DNA of 64,000 bases from contig JAZGUH010000412.1 of NCBI GenBank assembly GCA_037893225.1, positions 1,364,001 to 1,428,000 on the forward strand, in the 5' to 3' direction. Shown piece by piece: positions 1-13,400 of the stretch; the stretch's first letter is position 1; every line of letters starts with the position of its first letter. The position numbers and the translations under genes are program-made. The notes under the pieces are model-generated. The model was not told the DNA's origin. It saw nothing but the letters and a program-made list of their open reading frames with translations, and did not search any database. This DNA is from Hippasteria phrygiana. Taxonomy: Eukaryota > Echinodermata > Asteroidea > Valvatida > Goniasteridae.

Positions 1-19
1 GTACAAAATCTTCTAATCA

Positions 20-290
20 AATAAACCAGAAGGGAAGCTGATTTGGTAATTTAAACAACTTTTAGAGCGAGCAGAGAAAAATTACAAGGGGTTTGACCTT
101 GCTCTCTCCAGATGACTGTACTAGTACTCTACTGACTAAGCTTTCTTGCATATATTGGTGGCCTCCCAATTTTGTCAGTATGTTGACAGGCAAGAGTCAG
201 AAGTCATACCTCCACAAATCCACAATGCCATATAGCCTGTGATCATGCTCCAACTTGATAACATGCCCCATAAAACATGGGTAGTGGCAG
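20..290 (-). repeat. decayed tRNA-derived SINE
   Basis: The order of blocks (degenerate B-box-like 'gtttgaccttgctctc', A-box-like 'tctactgactaagc', then 'agtcagaagtcata' and 'gatcatgctcc') is that of the better copies at 15190-15440 and 62115-62340. Heavily mutated. Confidence 0.55.
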
Positions 291-400
291 TGTTGGAAGC
301 ACTCTAATAAACATGAATCATTCCTGATCACTATTATGGCATGCGATGGCAGACTCAGCTCAAGTCTGACCCAAGTCACATTTCTGACAACTCTGACAAT

Positions 401-553
401 AGCCCTGTCCGCACTGGACTTTTTTGGTAAAACTTACCGAGACGATGGGTACTTTTTCCATTTTAAGTCCAGTGCGGACAGCCTAGGACGTTTTCCTCTC
501 AGTTACTTTTCCTGAGTCCAGCGGTTACTTCTACCGGGCAACAGCTGCCCAGG
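401..553 (+). repeat. truncated MITE, 'GTCCGCACTGGACTT' family
   Basis: About 150 bases match the left end of the element at 22090-23863 (cgcactggact, ttaccgagacgatgg, cctaggacgttttcctctca). It stops where a minisatellite begins at 568, so only one end survives. Confidence 0.75.
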
Positions 554-567
554 AGATGCATTATATT

Positions 568-752
568 GGGGCACACCAGACCCCCTGTGCAGACCCAGCC
601 ATGAATGGGGCACACCAGACCATACAAACACGGGACCATAGAGTACACGGGACCCTGGTACAATTAGGGTACACCAGACCCTGGTACAATAAGGGTACAC
701 CAAACCCTGATGCAATTAGGGCACACCAGACCCTGGTGCATAGGGCACAACG
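568..752. repeat. minisatellite, ~26-39 bp unit
   Basis: Imperfect tandem copies of a unit resembling 'gggtacaccagaccctggt' followed by 'acaatta'. The last three copies are the most regular (26-28 bp). Open frames across it on both strands are by-products of the repeat. Confidence 0.8.
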
Positions 753-874
753 TGTGTACCTCAAGCTGCATGGCGCGGGAAACTAGACCAGTGAGTCAGC
801 GATTACACAATGTATGCAATGTAGGTCATACGATTATATGCACTTTTGTCACGCGCGCATGCAAATGTACACAC

Positions 875-904
875 AGTTCTGCTTGCGATTTCGCAAGCAG
901 AACT
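875..904. repeat. perfect hairpin, 14-bp arms
   Basis: Arms 875-888 (agttctgcttgcga) and 891-904 are exact reverse complements around a TT loop. No flanking element was recognised. Confidence 0.85.
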
Positions 905-1139
905 ACGAAAGTGCCAAGACGTCATTGACGATTTGGCCTTGGCGTGCGTTTGTGGAGGGCACTGTACGGCTCTGATTCGTGCGCGCTAAAAAGTTTCCCA
1001 TGTGACGAGCTGGTACTGTGCAGAATCATCTATTTTCCACACAATCATCTACCCAACCACACACTCGGTCCTTTACAGTCCTTTTGTAAAGTATAACGTC
1101 ACTCACTGCTTATACACACACATATCCTACATTGTACAT

Positions 1140-1400
1140 AGTACTACAGTCGTCTCTGGATAAAACGAGGCCCTCCGGACTTACGCAAATATCTTGTATT
1201 ATCCGGGCTCTCGTCCTTTTCCGGGCTGCAGGTTTTCCCCTTTATTGTGTATAAATGTGACGTCTGGATAGGCCCCAAACACAATGTAAATGCCATGCAC
1301 ATCGTGTCGATAAAATTATATTGCTTTATATTGGTTATGAAAATGTTGCAAGCAGATTTTTAATAAAACAACACCTGAGCAGAAGAACAAGACAGCTGGA
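1140..1400. other. possible pogo/Tigger-like remnant
   Basis: 'tacagtcgtctctggataa' at 1144 resembles a pogo-type terminus and the text is like 2345-2518, which ends 'gagagttgactgta'. No transposase coding was seen. Tentative. Confidence 0.3.
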
Positions 1401-1923
1401 GTTCGCCGACCCGGCGATTTGAGCTGCCTAGATCACTGCAAAACCACTGCATTAGCTACATGCACGTAAGTATTTCAATCACGCACAAAAATCTTGATGT
1501 GGCTCTTGTTAGTTGGTAACCATCACAAAAAAGGCACAAAAAACAAGGCACAAAAAAGGAGGAACCAGTACATTTTTTGTGGACAACAGAGGGCATTTTT
1601 ACGGTAAAATTTGTCGAAATGTTGCTCTAAAGCTCTAAAATTAATTTATAATAATGGGGGTAAATTAAATATTTTGGGTTACAAACAAGATTGATATTAC
1701 TGAACAAAAGAAGGCGCCAAACATTCCGCTTTTTATGATTGTCTTTGGGTTTGTTTTTTTCGGCTGGCTGGAAGGGAAATGAAAGCAAGTGTGCTGTTTT
1801 TGCACTTAGGGGTTAGTTTACGCAATTCTTTAAGTTTCGCCGTTACGGCGGCATAAAAGCCGCCATAAACAAACCCCTCTATAGCTGCACGGCAACTGCA
1901 AATGCCCACCTCTTAATAGCCCC

Positions 1924-2092
1924 CTCTAGTGGCACGTAGGAGACACAAACAGCCGATGTCTACGTGGAGTGAAAACCACAGTGCAGGATTAGCGAGCATT
2001 ATGACTGCGCCATTATCATAGTGGCATGAGACACAAACAGGTGATGTGTACGCGGAGTGAAAAACCGCAGTGCAGAATTAACGAACATTAAT
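1924..2092. repeat. direct duplication, two ~73-bp copies
   Basis: The block starting 'agtggcacgtaggagacac' is repeated at about 2020 as 'agtggcatgagacacaaac', both continuing through 'gtggagtgaaaa' or 'gcggagtgaaaa' to a shared 'cgaacatta' or 'cgagcatta' ending. Confidence 0.7.
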
Positions 2093-2182
2093 TACAATAA
2101 CTTTTCAAATGAAATGGATTCGCTGATTGACAGGTTGTTTTCCAAAATGTTCGTGGGAAAATAGATAATATTTTCAACATAG

Positions 2183-2330
2183 GGCAAGATAGCTCAGTTG
2201 GTAGAGCGCCGGTACGGTATTCCGGAGGTCGCAGGTTCGAATCCCGCTCCTGCCAGTTTCTTTGTTCACTTTGAAAATGTATTCAAAATTTACCTAGTCA
2301 GTTTCCCTTGTGGATTATTTGACGAAAATA
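2183..2330 (+). repeat. tRNA-derived SINE
   Basis: The head has an A box 'tagctcagttggtagagc' and a B box 'ggttcgaatcccgctcc'. The body is 'tttctttgttcactttgaa' and the tail 'gtcagtttcccttgtgg'. The acceptor stem and anticodon loop are poor, so this is SINE, not a functional tRNA gene. The same head recurs at 15290, 17076, 25088, 49361, 56400 and 61690. Confidence 0.85.
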
Positions 2331-2712
2331 GATACATGTGTTTGCGCTCAATCGGGCCACAAAAAATTCTTGTCTTAGCCGGGTTCCCGCGTAACCAGAG
2401 CTCTTATTAATGAAATTTTCTCCCATAGGAATGTGCACAATTCGGTCGGGACCAACGAAAATTCTCGTCAACCGAGATCTCGTGTTAACCGAGCTCTAAT
2501 AAGTGAGAGTTGACTGTACCGCTTGGAAATGCATGATTCCTGGAAAAGTTTGCCCACTCAGCAGCTAGTTGGCTGCTCATGATCAGCTCAGGATCGTGAG
2601 TTGCCACAAAGTTTGCAATGGCATTTTGTGCAGTAAATTTTACACATGGATACATAGGCATGCATGCACAGTGTGTTTCCAAACAGTGGAATTCTACTAT
2701 GTGACTTCAATA

Positions 2713-3660
2713 CGAGGTGCGATCAAAAAGTTTCAAGACTGCGCCTATAACAAGCAAAAGACGTACGTGATTTAAATCTGGCCGACATCCCCTTCAAAGT
2801 AGTCCCCTTGTACAGCGATACACCGCTCCCAGCGCTCCTGCCATGCTTGGAACACTCCCTGGAAATCCCGTTCTGTAAGCGCATCAAGCACCATCTGCGA
2901 TTCTCATTGGATCTCCTCCACAGTGTCAAAACGGCGACCCTTCAGCTTGAACTTCATTTTGGGGAACAGAAAGAAGTCACAGGGGGACAAATCCGGCGAG
3001 TAGAGGGGGTAGGGAGCAACGATTTTGTTGTTGCGGGCGAGAAACTTGCGCATTTGCAATGCGCTGTGAGCAGGGGCGTTGTCATGTTGGAGCATGCAAT
3101 TGCCAGTGTACCACAGTTCAGGCCGTTTGTGCCGAATGTTCTCCCTCAGACGCCTCAGAACGATGCAGTAGAACGTTGACGATGTCAGCAATGTCTTAGA
3201 TGGTGACCGACGATCCTGATGCACAATTCTTTCAATTTCTTGGACATTTTCGGAGGTTGTGCTCGTGGAGGGTTGCCCTGACCTCTTGTTGTCCTCCAGT
3301 GACGTTCTGCCCCTCTTGAAATGCGAATACCACTCAAAACACCTCGCCCGGCTCATTGCTTCATTGCCGTAGGCTTTCTGAAGCATTTCAAGGGTCTCCG
3401 TTGCAGATTTCCCGAGTTTGACACAAAATTTGATGTTCGCTCTCTGCTCAGGTTTCAGGTCCATGGTGAAATCACAAATGCGCACGTACCAGTGGTCACA
3501 AAAATGCGTGTAACACAGGTGCTGATGTTGATCAAGCGAAGTATTACTTGGAATACATACTCACAAAAGTTATTGCTTACACCTGCTATATGCACATTAC
3601 TGTGCTGCGCTCCATTTGTTCTTAACAGGAACAGTCTCGGAACTTTTTGATCGCACCTCG
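2713..3660 (-). mobile_element. decayed mariner element with TA target duplication
   Basis: Ends read CGAGGTGCGATCAAAAAGTT and its inverse near 3640-3660, flanked by TA at 2711-2712 and 3661-3662. A minus-strand frame (3485 to 2904) has an N-terminal helix-turn-helix part (FCVKLGKSATETLEMLQKAY), then after a large internal deletion LQHDNAPAHSAL and [20 protein letters not shown] of the catalytic region. The first catalytic Asp block is missing, and a CGA-to-TGA change stops the frame after TVEEIQ. It cannot encode active transposase. Confidence 0.9.
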
Positions 3661-4268
3661 TAGTGAAGATCCTAAGTAAATTGTTTCGACTAATCCGGCA
3701 ACCAAAATTAGAATCATTTACTGCAGTGCGCTATGCTCGCGTGCGTGTTATACGCATGCACTCGATGCAGCTTCGACCAACAGGGTGTTTACAACTTGCC
3801 AAAATGCGCATGCGACTCAAATTAAAGAACGCAGGCAACCTGCATGCGAGCGTGGCACCACCGCAAAAATGGCTTCTAATTTCGTTTGGCAATTTCCCGT
3901 ATATAACACAGCTAATCTCTTATTGTGAACTGTATACAAAGCTGTTAATTAACCTGCTTTGTGATACAAGTGCGAGTCTGTGGCCATTTCCTAGGCATTG
4001 TTTCCCACATGAGTAAATTAAAGGACCAGCTGGGAAATTCTGAGAATAAAGCATTTGATCATTAACTGATAAAATGTCTTACGATGGGCAGTCTCCGAAT
4101 CTGTGAATGTCTTTTACAGGTTCAAGTCATAAACCCATAATGCATTATAGTTTAAGGAATCGCGCAACTACATGTACATGTAGGATACAGCTTTTTACGA
4201 TATAATATCCCAATAAAATAATTTTAAAACAGGAAATTTTAAATCAGAAAAAAGCTCTTTTGCCTCAC

Positions 4269-4431
4269 CCGAGTCCTGCAGACGTAGCATCTTGTCACAG
4301 AAGCTGACGAGTGCCATGTAGGCTTCACTGACACTCTTCCTTGAGTCTGATGAAGCTGTTGCATCCTTGTCTGCCAGACGGACTGCCTTTTCTAGCTCGC
4401 TGTGTGCCTTGGTGTATAGGCTGCTGCAGAT
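4269..4431 (-). CDS. PRKDC: PRKDC exon E27, FAT (last exon in window)
   Basis: 163 bp, residues 1187-1240 plus one base. Acceptor GGGCAG after a CT-rich tract, donor GTGAGG. Contains [20 protein letters not shown] (human [20 protein letters not shown]) and [20 protein letters not shown] (human [20 protein letters not shown]). The next exon (human [20 protein letters not shown]) is not within 1-4268. Confidence 0.96.
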
Positions 4432-7400
4432 CTGCCCATGGAGGAGTCAAGCAGAAGTTAAGATAATGGCCACAAGAATTATCAATGAGTACCAAACAGT
4501 ACTGCTGTGACAAAATAGGGTTATGTGTTTGGGACTATGATGGAAACAGGGATTGGTGTTGTTGGCAAAGTTGGACCAACTTGAAAGTGAACAGTGTTCT
4601 TTTGTAGCACAAACTTGTCATAAGCACATTTTGGAGCTGAATAGACCGAGTATAAAAGTCTTTTAAAGATACATGGCCAGTGGTGCAACACACCTAAGGG
4701 TGGGGCTTGGAAGGGCTTAAGTCCCTCATCAAAAGGCTGTGAAATTTGTTATTTTTATTATTACTATTTTTTTTTGGGGGGGGGGTGTCGCATGAATTGG
4801 AAGATGTGGCATGTAAAGTAGCATATTTCAAAAGTAGTAGAATACATGTCTAAATAGTGCCACCAACGCCAAAACGGGCCAAAATATTTCAGAAAAAAAT
4901 TGAAGAAAAAAACCAGTGGTGAGCATTCCCAAATTTAAATCCCGAGTGAGCCACTCATGTGGCATATGCAATTGTAAGCTTCTGACTTGCCTGCATGGAT
5001 ACACTGTGTACTTTTAACTGAGAATTGTAACCATCGACTATGCTTGTGTGCACTTGAAATACTTCTGCAGACTGGCTACCAACAGTCATATACTAACATA
5101 GAAGGCTAGTCTGTAGACTCTCAATTGCTCTTACCTGCTCTGGTCGAGTAGCATTTTTACCAGCAAGTGTGAGCAGCTTATCCAACTTGCCAGCACTCCT
5201 AAGACCAAGCAACACATCTGCTCCTGTATGACAAACACAAAAGACAAAATAAATGAATTCAAGCCCAAACTGGATGAACGCTATATCATAGCTCCACTAT
5301 ACACAAACAAGTTTATAGTATGCTCATATTTTATAATGGTAATTATACTTTAATACATCTTAACTACCCAGTAATTAGTGGTGGCCCTGAATTTAGTGGA
5401 AATGTTTAAAGCTATGCTTGAACACTGTAATCCTCAACATATTTATCAGGCATGGAAATAGGTGTTGAAAAAAAAAACCAAGGAGGCCTTGGGGCCCCTT
5501 AATTGCGGGGTCCACATGGTCCAGGGGCAGTGCCCCGGTTGGGGTCCAGGGGCAGCACCCCGTGGGGGTCCAGGGGGCGAAGCCCCCGGAAGCTCCTGGG
5601 TTTTAGCATATTTGATACCTGTTGAAGGCTGTTTTGGGAGATCAATTTCATACACGCATGCAATAAAAGCAGCTACATGTACAAGATTCAGAAATCAAAG
5701 TAACTATCTTAATAATTTCATACATTTTATTTTTTCTCAAACAAGATTGCAAAAATAAAGCAAACCTCACCGCGAAATCGGTAGTCCGACGTCCCGGGAC
5801 AACCAAAATATTTTGTCGGACAACCAAATGTTCCAGGTTGCCAGCCCGACTGGCACGTACCTGTTTTCGGCAATACTCAGTCTTTTAAACTAATATTTTA
5901 AACCACGGCATTTTTGAAATTTCAGAACCGTGCACAGCGGTGAAAAAAGATCGACATTCAAACCTTGATGTTGCACGACTGTGCGTGTGCGTGCAGTGGT
6001 GCACAGTGGTACGGTACGTGTCCGGTCGAATCGTTGGCATAAACAACGCTGCCTATCGGCGAACACAACATTGCGACTTCGGTCATTCAACCAATTAGTG
6101 CAAACTGCTGCTAGCTTGGATTTTGGTGCAAATGTTCACCATGTATGTGCAGTACCACGCGGCCGCGATTGCTATCTAGCGTGGAGTACGGCACCAAATA
6201 CCGGCGAGGCCGGGTTAAGGTTGGAAAACATGTGTTTTCCTGACTTGTGTTTTCTCGACCAACGATCGTTGACCGAGCGAGCACAAATTCTTTGTTGGTT
6301 CCTATGGGTTTTTGTTCGTGTAGTAATTATACAGTTATATTATAATCGTTATGTACGTACATGCGTTCAGCCGACTTTATTAAAACGGAAAATAATTCAA
6401 CTCAGAAATTTCACTCGGAATAAAGGGGGATTTTCAGCGGTTGGTATTAAATCCAACATTACCCCCTTTACAACTCACCCCCCAAATTTTATTTCAAATT
6501 TACATTGAACTTGAAGACCACAAATTTGGAGGGAAAAAAACCGGATTTCCGTTTAAAACTGGAAGATTATCATGCCTGATTTATAGCTGTGCTTAAGCAC
6601 TGTGACCCTCAGCCCAACTGTTTAGAGCTATGCTTGAACACAGTAATCCTCTACCTAACTGTTTACACCTATGCTTGAACACTGTAATCCTCAAACTGTT
6701 TACAGCTATATGCTGTAACACTGTAATCCTCAGTTTACCTGTTTTGTGATTGAACACAATAATCCTCAGCCAAACTGCTTACTGCTGTACTTGATTACTG
6801 GTATTCTTGGCCCTGAATTCAGCCTAACTGTTTACTGCTGCGCTTTATTACTGTAATTCCGAAGCCCTGAATTTGGGCTCCTTACTGCTATGGTTAACCA
6901 CTAGGTCTCAGGCCTTTTAAAGATGATGTTGATTGCTGAGAGAAGTCTGCGTCTTTTTGCAGTTTTATGTAGATTGTGTATTGTAAAATTACAACAAATT
7001 ATTTCTGCCGTGAAAAAAAAAAGAAGACTTTTGAGAGCTATGTTTATCAAGTCCCCTCCAGCCCGCTGGTGCCATTTGTCTAAAAGTTGTTGATGTGGGC
7101 AGCAAACAAATCTGACGTCATAACACCTTGCACCATTCGTGCCTATTGCTAGACACAAAAGGGGAGTTTTTGTTATGACAGATTTGTTTGCTGCCCACAG
7201 CGATATCTGCTACCTTTAATATTTATCTGCATACAACACCTGGATAAATCCCCATCTGATTGGTGGATCATTGATCAGGCGCATTGAATTATTCGTACCA
7301 ATGAACGGCATCGCAAAAATATAAGTTCTATTCAACGGTACGCATTGAATAGAACTTCCATAATTCCACGGTCATACTATTGGTGAAGTTCACCACTGTC

Positions 7401-10400
7401 ATTCACACAAAACGGCGGACCGTCAATGTTTGCAAGTCACCGTTTGTTCTTCTAACAGACGATGAAAAATAGGAACTCGTAGGTGATACTGATGCTGCTA
7501 ACACAAAGAAACAAAATATATATGCAGTCAAACGATTAGATGAATTTGCGAGACACGCAGAAACAACAATTAAGCTTTATAAACTGATTCGGAACTGGAA
7601 AACTTTTTGTCGCGGTTTTATGCGGGACTGAGAAGGTAAAACGGAACATTGTACACAAAGAAATCCGTGCATGCAATCTGATGAGGATTTATTCAGGCGT
7701 TGTATAAAACAAATAATGAATGTTTCACATTCGTGCAATGGTTAAGAATAATTTCATTCGGAGACAGATGGAATGTCCCATTCCGCTCGGCACATTCAAA
7801 GTGTCACTTCATGATTATTCTTTCCATTGCACTCATAAACATTCATTATTTGTATAATATTAATCTTGTCAATTTAACTTGCCCTCCTTACACCCTAAGT
7901 GAAGAATCTACATGTAAGCAGAACATTCAGTGCTAATAGTTACAGCACTACAGTGGTTAGCAAGGACTTTGGGATTGTACATATGTGACCCGCTCTGCAA
8001 AAAGGGCACATAAGTCGCTGTATGCTTTTACAAGCTATGGGCAGTTCAATGTGAAGAGGGTGAACAATTCTTCAAACAAGTGATTTTGAAGGGAGGGAAT
8101 TTTTGGCATCTTTGATACCTATATTATTCTATTTCATAGCCAAAATCTTTGATTTCAGTGAATAAAGTTGAAAAAAAAATGTGTTTTTGTCGAGTGCTTC
8201 CATCTATTGCTTTGCTTTTTGTTTTTTTAAATGGCTTGTTTCTCCTTAAGTCATTTCAAGAAATTCCTGAAAACAAACATGCAAATTTCCAAATATCTCG
8301 TGATTGCAAAATGCTAGAGACCTCAGACATATACCATATGAAAGCTTATAAAATGGCCTTTCCAGCTATATATAAAACACTATTTTCAAATTTTGCAACA
8401 TAAGTGCCCTTTTTGCAGAGCGGGTCACATATATCCCATAACTAAGAGTTCTTTGCTAACATGGCTAGCACATAATTTCTGCGCTAGCCATGTAAACATA
8501 GCAAAACCATGAAAATGCAAGTGCAGAACTATATCTGTTAACCTTCCCTCATTTACGTAGTTTTTTAGTCCTGTAGTGTTATGTTTGGGACAACATGCTT
8601 CCGAGCAACAGTAATTTAGTTTACTTTTGTTGTCCCTGACCTGCATAATATTGTGTTGTTTTTCTTGTTAGGCCGTTCCCTTTGCTGTGTTCATCCCCAG
8701 ATTAAGTCCCATATACTTGCATGCTCCCATGTAAACATATTAATTCATTCCCTCTTTAATAGGTTCTCATTTTTCGTTCTCCATGCCTGTCTGGCTGCCC
8801 TCCCATCTTATATTGTCTTTTATCGTGTATATTTAGTTTGTACTTTGTGCATCTGTTTGTTAATTATTGTTTTTGTTTTGTACTTCTACTTCTGTGTATG
8901 TCAAGGTCAAATAAATGTGTTGTGCAAAGCGTAACATACACAATAATCCAACAGTGGATTGAAACTGCACAAATAGCGGCAAATGGCGTCATCCGGCCTG
9001 GTGCCACTGTTTTTTTTGCGCCATTTGGTGTCTTCCGTACGCAAGGGGTTAAACTTCCCATTTGACTCTGGATTTGAAAAGGGTGAAGTAACCATCGTCT
9101 TGGTTAAAAAAATCCAATGTGAACACAGTAAAAGATGGGACAAAATCTTAGGATTTTACCTCCTTCCTGAACTGCCATGGCAACAAGGTCATAGGACTTG
9201 CTGGTTAGGGTATGATGATGTCGGGCTAGGCTGTGATCCCCCATCAGAGCTGGGACATTTGACAACTTGGCTAAAAGAATCAAATCAAAGTGCGTCATTA
9301 TCCGTCATACATGTATATTACCGCCTTATGTTTTTCACTGGGAATTCAAAGACGAAACTTTCCTGGTCAGTTTCCCTTGTGGTTTCTTTGACAGTACAAA
9401 ACTTTCCTAAACAGATTGAGAAATAGTAACTTTTATGTGTTTTAGTGACATTTAATTTGTAGGAGGCCCTGATGTCACACTTGCTAAAATTTGTCCATTT
9501 TAAAATTTATTATTCATAAATGCCTCAGTGAGTTTCACTATCCCTATTGGTCGAGAGCCTGTCACGTGGGTGTGTTTAAACGGTTGTTTAAACACGGCTG
9601 GAAGTTGTTTAAACATGGCGCGTCATAACCAGCTGTTCTCAGCCGATACGCAACAGGGAGAGCGTAGTAGGTGCGCGCACAAGATGTACTGAATTTCATA
9701 ATGTAAGACAACGCTAATCCACGCGTATAAAACGCTGCATCTCGTGCGTGTGCGTACGCGCACGCGACAGACAGGCGCGGAGCGACTTCACGCGCATGTG
9801 TTTTGTACTGAGCAAATAGGAGAAAAAGTGGGGTGAAAAAGCTTCGCATTTTGTCCTTTTTACGGGAGGTTTTTGCATTTTTCGTAAGAAGGCATTTATG
9901 AATGGGGATAAAAATGTGATGACCCGGTCTTTACCAGTCAATAATAACCTCGAAGGGTCGTGACCGCTGTTAATGGACCTCGCCTTCGGCTTGGTCCATT
10001 AACAGCGGTCACGCCCCTCCTCGGTTATTATTGACGTGGTAAAGACCGGGTCATCACACTTTTATCCCCTTATTATAATTCTTATTATATATATATGATT
10101 GCACTAAACACAAAAAAACAATACACATCAACTAAAAACATTACATGAAGATGAGCGGTGGGGATAGGGTGGATAAATTCACAAGTCTAGCAAAGTATGG
10201 GACCAGGCTATTGCTGAAACGCTTACTTTTGGATAAAAATTCTTGATGTGTTCTGTTGGACTAGAGATTCATTGTATGAGTATTTTTGGATTTAATAAAC
10301 CATTCATTAAATATGTTGGTATTAAATGCCTTTAATGCAAATGTAGTACATAGATTAATTCTTCTGTTAGCTAGTGTTTCTAGTCCAAGAGCAGTCCAAA

Positions 10401-13400
10401 ATTGTACAGAACTAAATGTTTCCACTATAAATTTCCACCTCCTTTGTGGCAATTCTAGGAAGTAATATCAACATTTTAGTTTTTATTTAATTTTCATATC
10501 TATGAGCCACATAATCTGTTTAGGAAAGTTTTGTACTGTCAAAGAAACCACAAGGGAAACTGACCAGGAAAGTTTTTATTTAATTTTCATATCTATGAGC
10601 CACATAATGTCACCAAAACCGCAACAGCAGTGTCTCAATAGCTTTATGAATAAATACAAAGTTTTCTACATCTTTTTTTTAAGAGTAGATTCCAGTGTTT
10701 GACTTCATTTTCATGGTAAACAGTTTGTTTGGTCTTCATTTGTAAAAAGAAAAGTTTCAAAACTTTCCTGTTCGGTTATTTTTTTAAGGGCTGATTTTAG
10801 TACTGTTCTTATACTCTTAATTAACCCCTCAAGCCTGGGTACTATTATCGAGAGTGCATACTCCTAGCCGGTATTACTGGTACAGGGTGGTGTGGTGCAC
10901 CGGACAAGTGAGTGGGCATGCATACAGGCCATGGATAAAGTGCTGACATGCGGGGATTTTGAGGGTGGTGCGGCCAAGTAAATACAGGGAGTATAATTGA
11001 AAAGCCCATCTATTCATTACGAGGGGGAATAGACGTGCAGCAGTGACCGAATTATGTGAGTCCATATGTATTTTATAACACACCTCTGTCCAAAATATAA
11101 AATAAGAAACTTTTCATGCGGGGATAATTGAACTGTTTTAACTCAACAGATAACTCATCGGCAATTAAACAATAAGCAATTCAACAATTATATAAAGGAA
11201 TACTTTTAGTTTCCCTGGATTCAGTGTTTGAGTTGCTGTTCACATCATGTTAGTGTGCGCTTAGTGATCATGAATAATACCACACATCCATGAATGTTGT
11301 AGTTGAAGGCGCTGAGTATAGTGCCCAATCAGGCCCTATTCTTTGGAAATTATGCACGCGCGATGTCTTGATGCGCATATACGCGACTTTGTTGTGCATT
11401 ATTGTTGCACGTTTTTCTAAATACGAACAAATCAATGAGCGTCGCGTCGCACGACTCTGTCGCGTAAATGAAAACGCACCAATTGATTTGCGTGAATTCA
11501 GAAAACTGTCGCGTATGCGTAAATTGGCCTTCACGCTGACGCAAATTTCATGCACTAGCCTATATTGAATCCCACGTGACCGTGTTTCAGCCAACCAGGA
11601 TAAAGAACCACCAAGAGGTGTGTTATAAACAAAAGTAGTGCCCTATTGCAGATCATGTTTATATTTTTGTTACACATGGTAATGGAACTGGATATCCACT
11701 GCATGCTTCCTTGAACAAGAAGGGCATTTAATTCAGTAGCTATTTCAATGACTTGCATTATTTCTGGAATTAGCTTTGGCTCACATAGCTAGCTATTGCA
11801 GTCCATGATGAGTGAACCCTGATCACATTTCACAGATGAACATAATCCTGTGTGTCGCAATGGGTCATTAGTGTTTGACCCATATTCAACCTGATAATGT
11901 AATGCCACTTTTGATCAGGGCTATTGGTAGCAGAATATCACGATTTCTATCAACATACCAAGAGGGTCAAAAGTCGTCAGAAGGGTCGTGACTTGCTCCT
12001 TTAGGTCGAGTGTGAGTGCTTTCTGTTGGTGCATCTGTACATAGGAATGGGTCCATTTGGGTTTGAGGTCCTCCTGTGATGCCAGGTAGCGGTGAGTGGT
12101 CTTCAGATGCTTTTGGGCAACGCTGAAGTTTCCCTAATCAAATCATAGCATCTTAATTTTGTCAAATGTATTCATAACCAAATGAGCAAATAAAATTAAG
12201 CTTTTTGGTGGGGCCGTGTGTTAGGTACATGTACATGTAACAATAGTCTGGAGTGTGTATAGGGACAAAACCCCTTGATTAATTCAATGATAATTTGCAC
12301 CTATCATATAGGCATTCACATTTGTGTACCTACAGTGCAATTTCAAAAAAGTCTATTACTGTTCGGTTGAGATCGGAGGAGGAATTTAAAGGGGGGAAAA
12401 TCTCCCCTCCCGGCTGTGAGTGCGCCGCCCCCACTCAAAAAAAGGCTCTGCAAGTTTTAGGTTAAAGCTGCCTGAAAAATGAAACAAACCACATGAGTGA
12501 AATAGCACAATCTGGCCATCTGATGAAAAAAACTCAAAATTGCCTTTGGGGTTTTATCTAAAAGTAGAATTAACTTTCAGGTAAAAATACATGAATTCAA
12601 ATTCAATAAATGTGTTTGTTACTAAAAAACAATATTGTTGTTTTTTGTCTCTCAATTGTGATTTGTTTGGCTCATTTACGCTATTTTTCTACCACTTTTC
12701 GAGCCCGGCCCCCACAATATCTGCTAGAAAATTGCAAAAGGATGATGTAATGCATCACGTGACCCTGTGACGTCACGTCTAGAACACGACAGGCCGGCTG
12801 CGGATCGCGCACATATGTAGATTTGTGCACAATACACAGGGCTGTAAATAGTTCTTTTTTGACTTTGTCCTTTTACTGTCATCATAGTGACCGTAAAAAG
12901 ACATAAGTTAAAAAAGGAACCATTTACAGCCATATTTGTATAGTGTAAACTGGCCTGGAACAGCAGACATTTCTGGCAAATGGATATTTCCGACTGAAGC
13001 TGTGACCGTCGAAAGTGGAAACAATTACAGGCATATTTTGACACGTAAAATGCAAGATGTCAGCCAGGTGTGTCGTTGCAGGCTTCAGTAATATACCCAA
13101 AGAAGTTGTACATAATCCAAAGACGAGGGATTGTGGAAAATTTGGGCCTAGAAAAATCCAACTGAACAAAGCAAACTGGGTCTGGCCGTCGCCATGTAAG
13201 TTCATGTAGTCCAAACTGGCCTACAATGCATGCACTTGTGGCAAGTGGATATTTCTGATTTTCCGAAGCTGTGAGCATCAAAAGTAAAAACAAATTACAG
13301 GCATATTTTAAAACGTAACATACAGGATGTAGGCCAGGTATGGCATTGCAGGCTTCAGTATTATACCCAAATAAGTTGTACATTCCCCAAAGACGAGGGA

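Noticed and set aside
2185..2260. Functional tRNA gene
   Set aside because: A and B boxes are good but the acceptor stem does not pair well, position 33 is not T, and the same unit recurs many times with a shared tail, so it is a SINE.
2904..3485. Intact mariner transposase
   Set aside because: Large internal deletion removes the first catalytic Asp block, and there is a premature stop.
5981..6508. 175-codon plus-strand frame
   Set aside because: No recognisable domain, lies in the intron between E26 and E25, and shows repeat-like wording (gtcggacaaccaaa nearby).
11555..11790. Missing exon between E24 and E26
   Set aside because: The segment ending ctaattccag followed by an open stretch looked possible, but it does not align with DNA-PKcs; 9160-9270 fits both phase and alignment.
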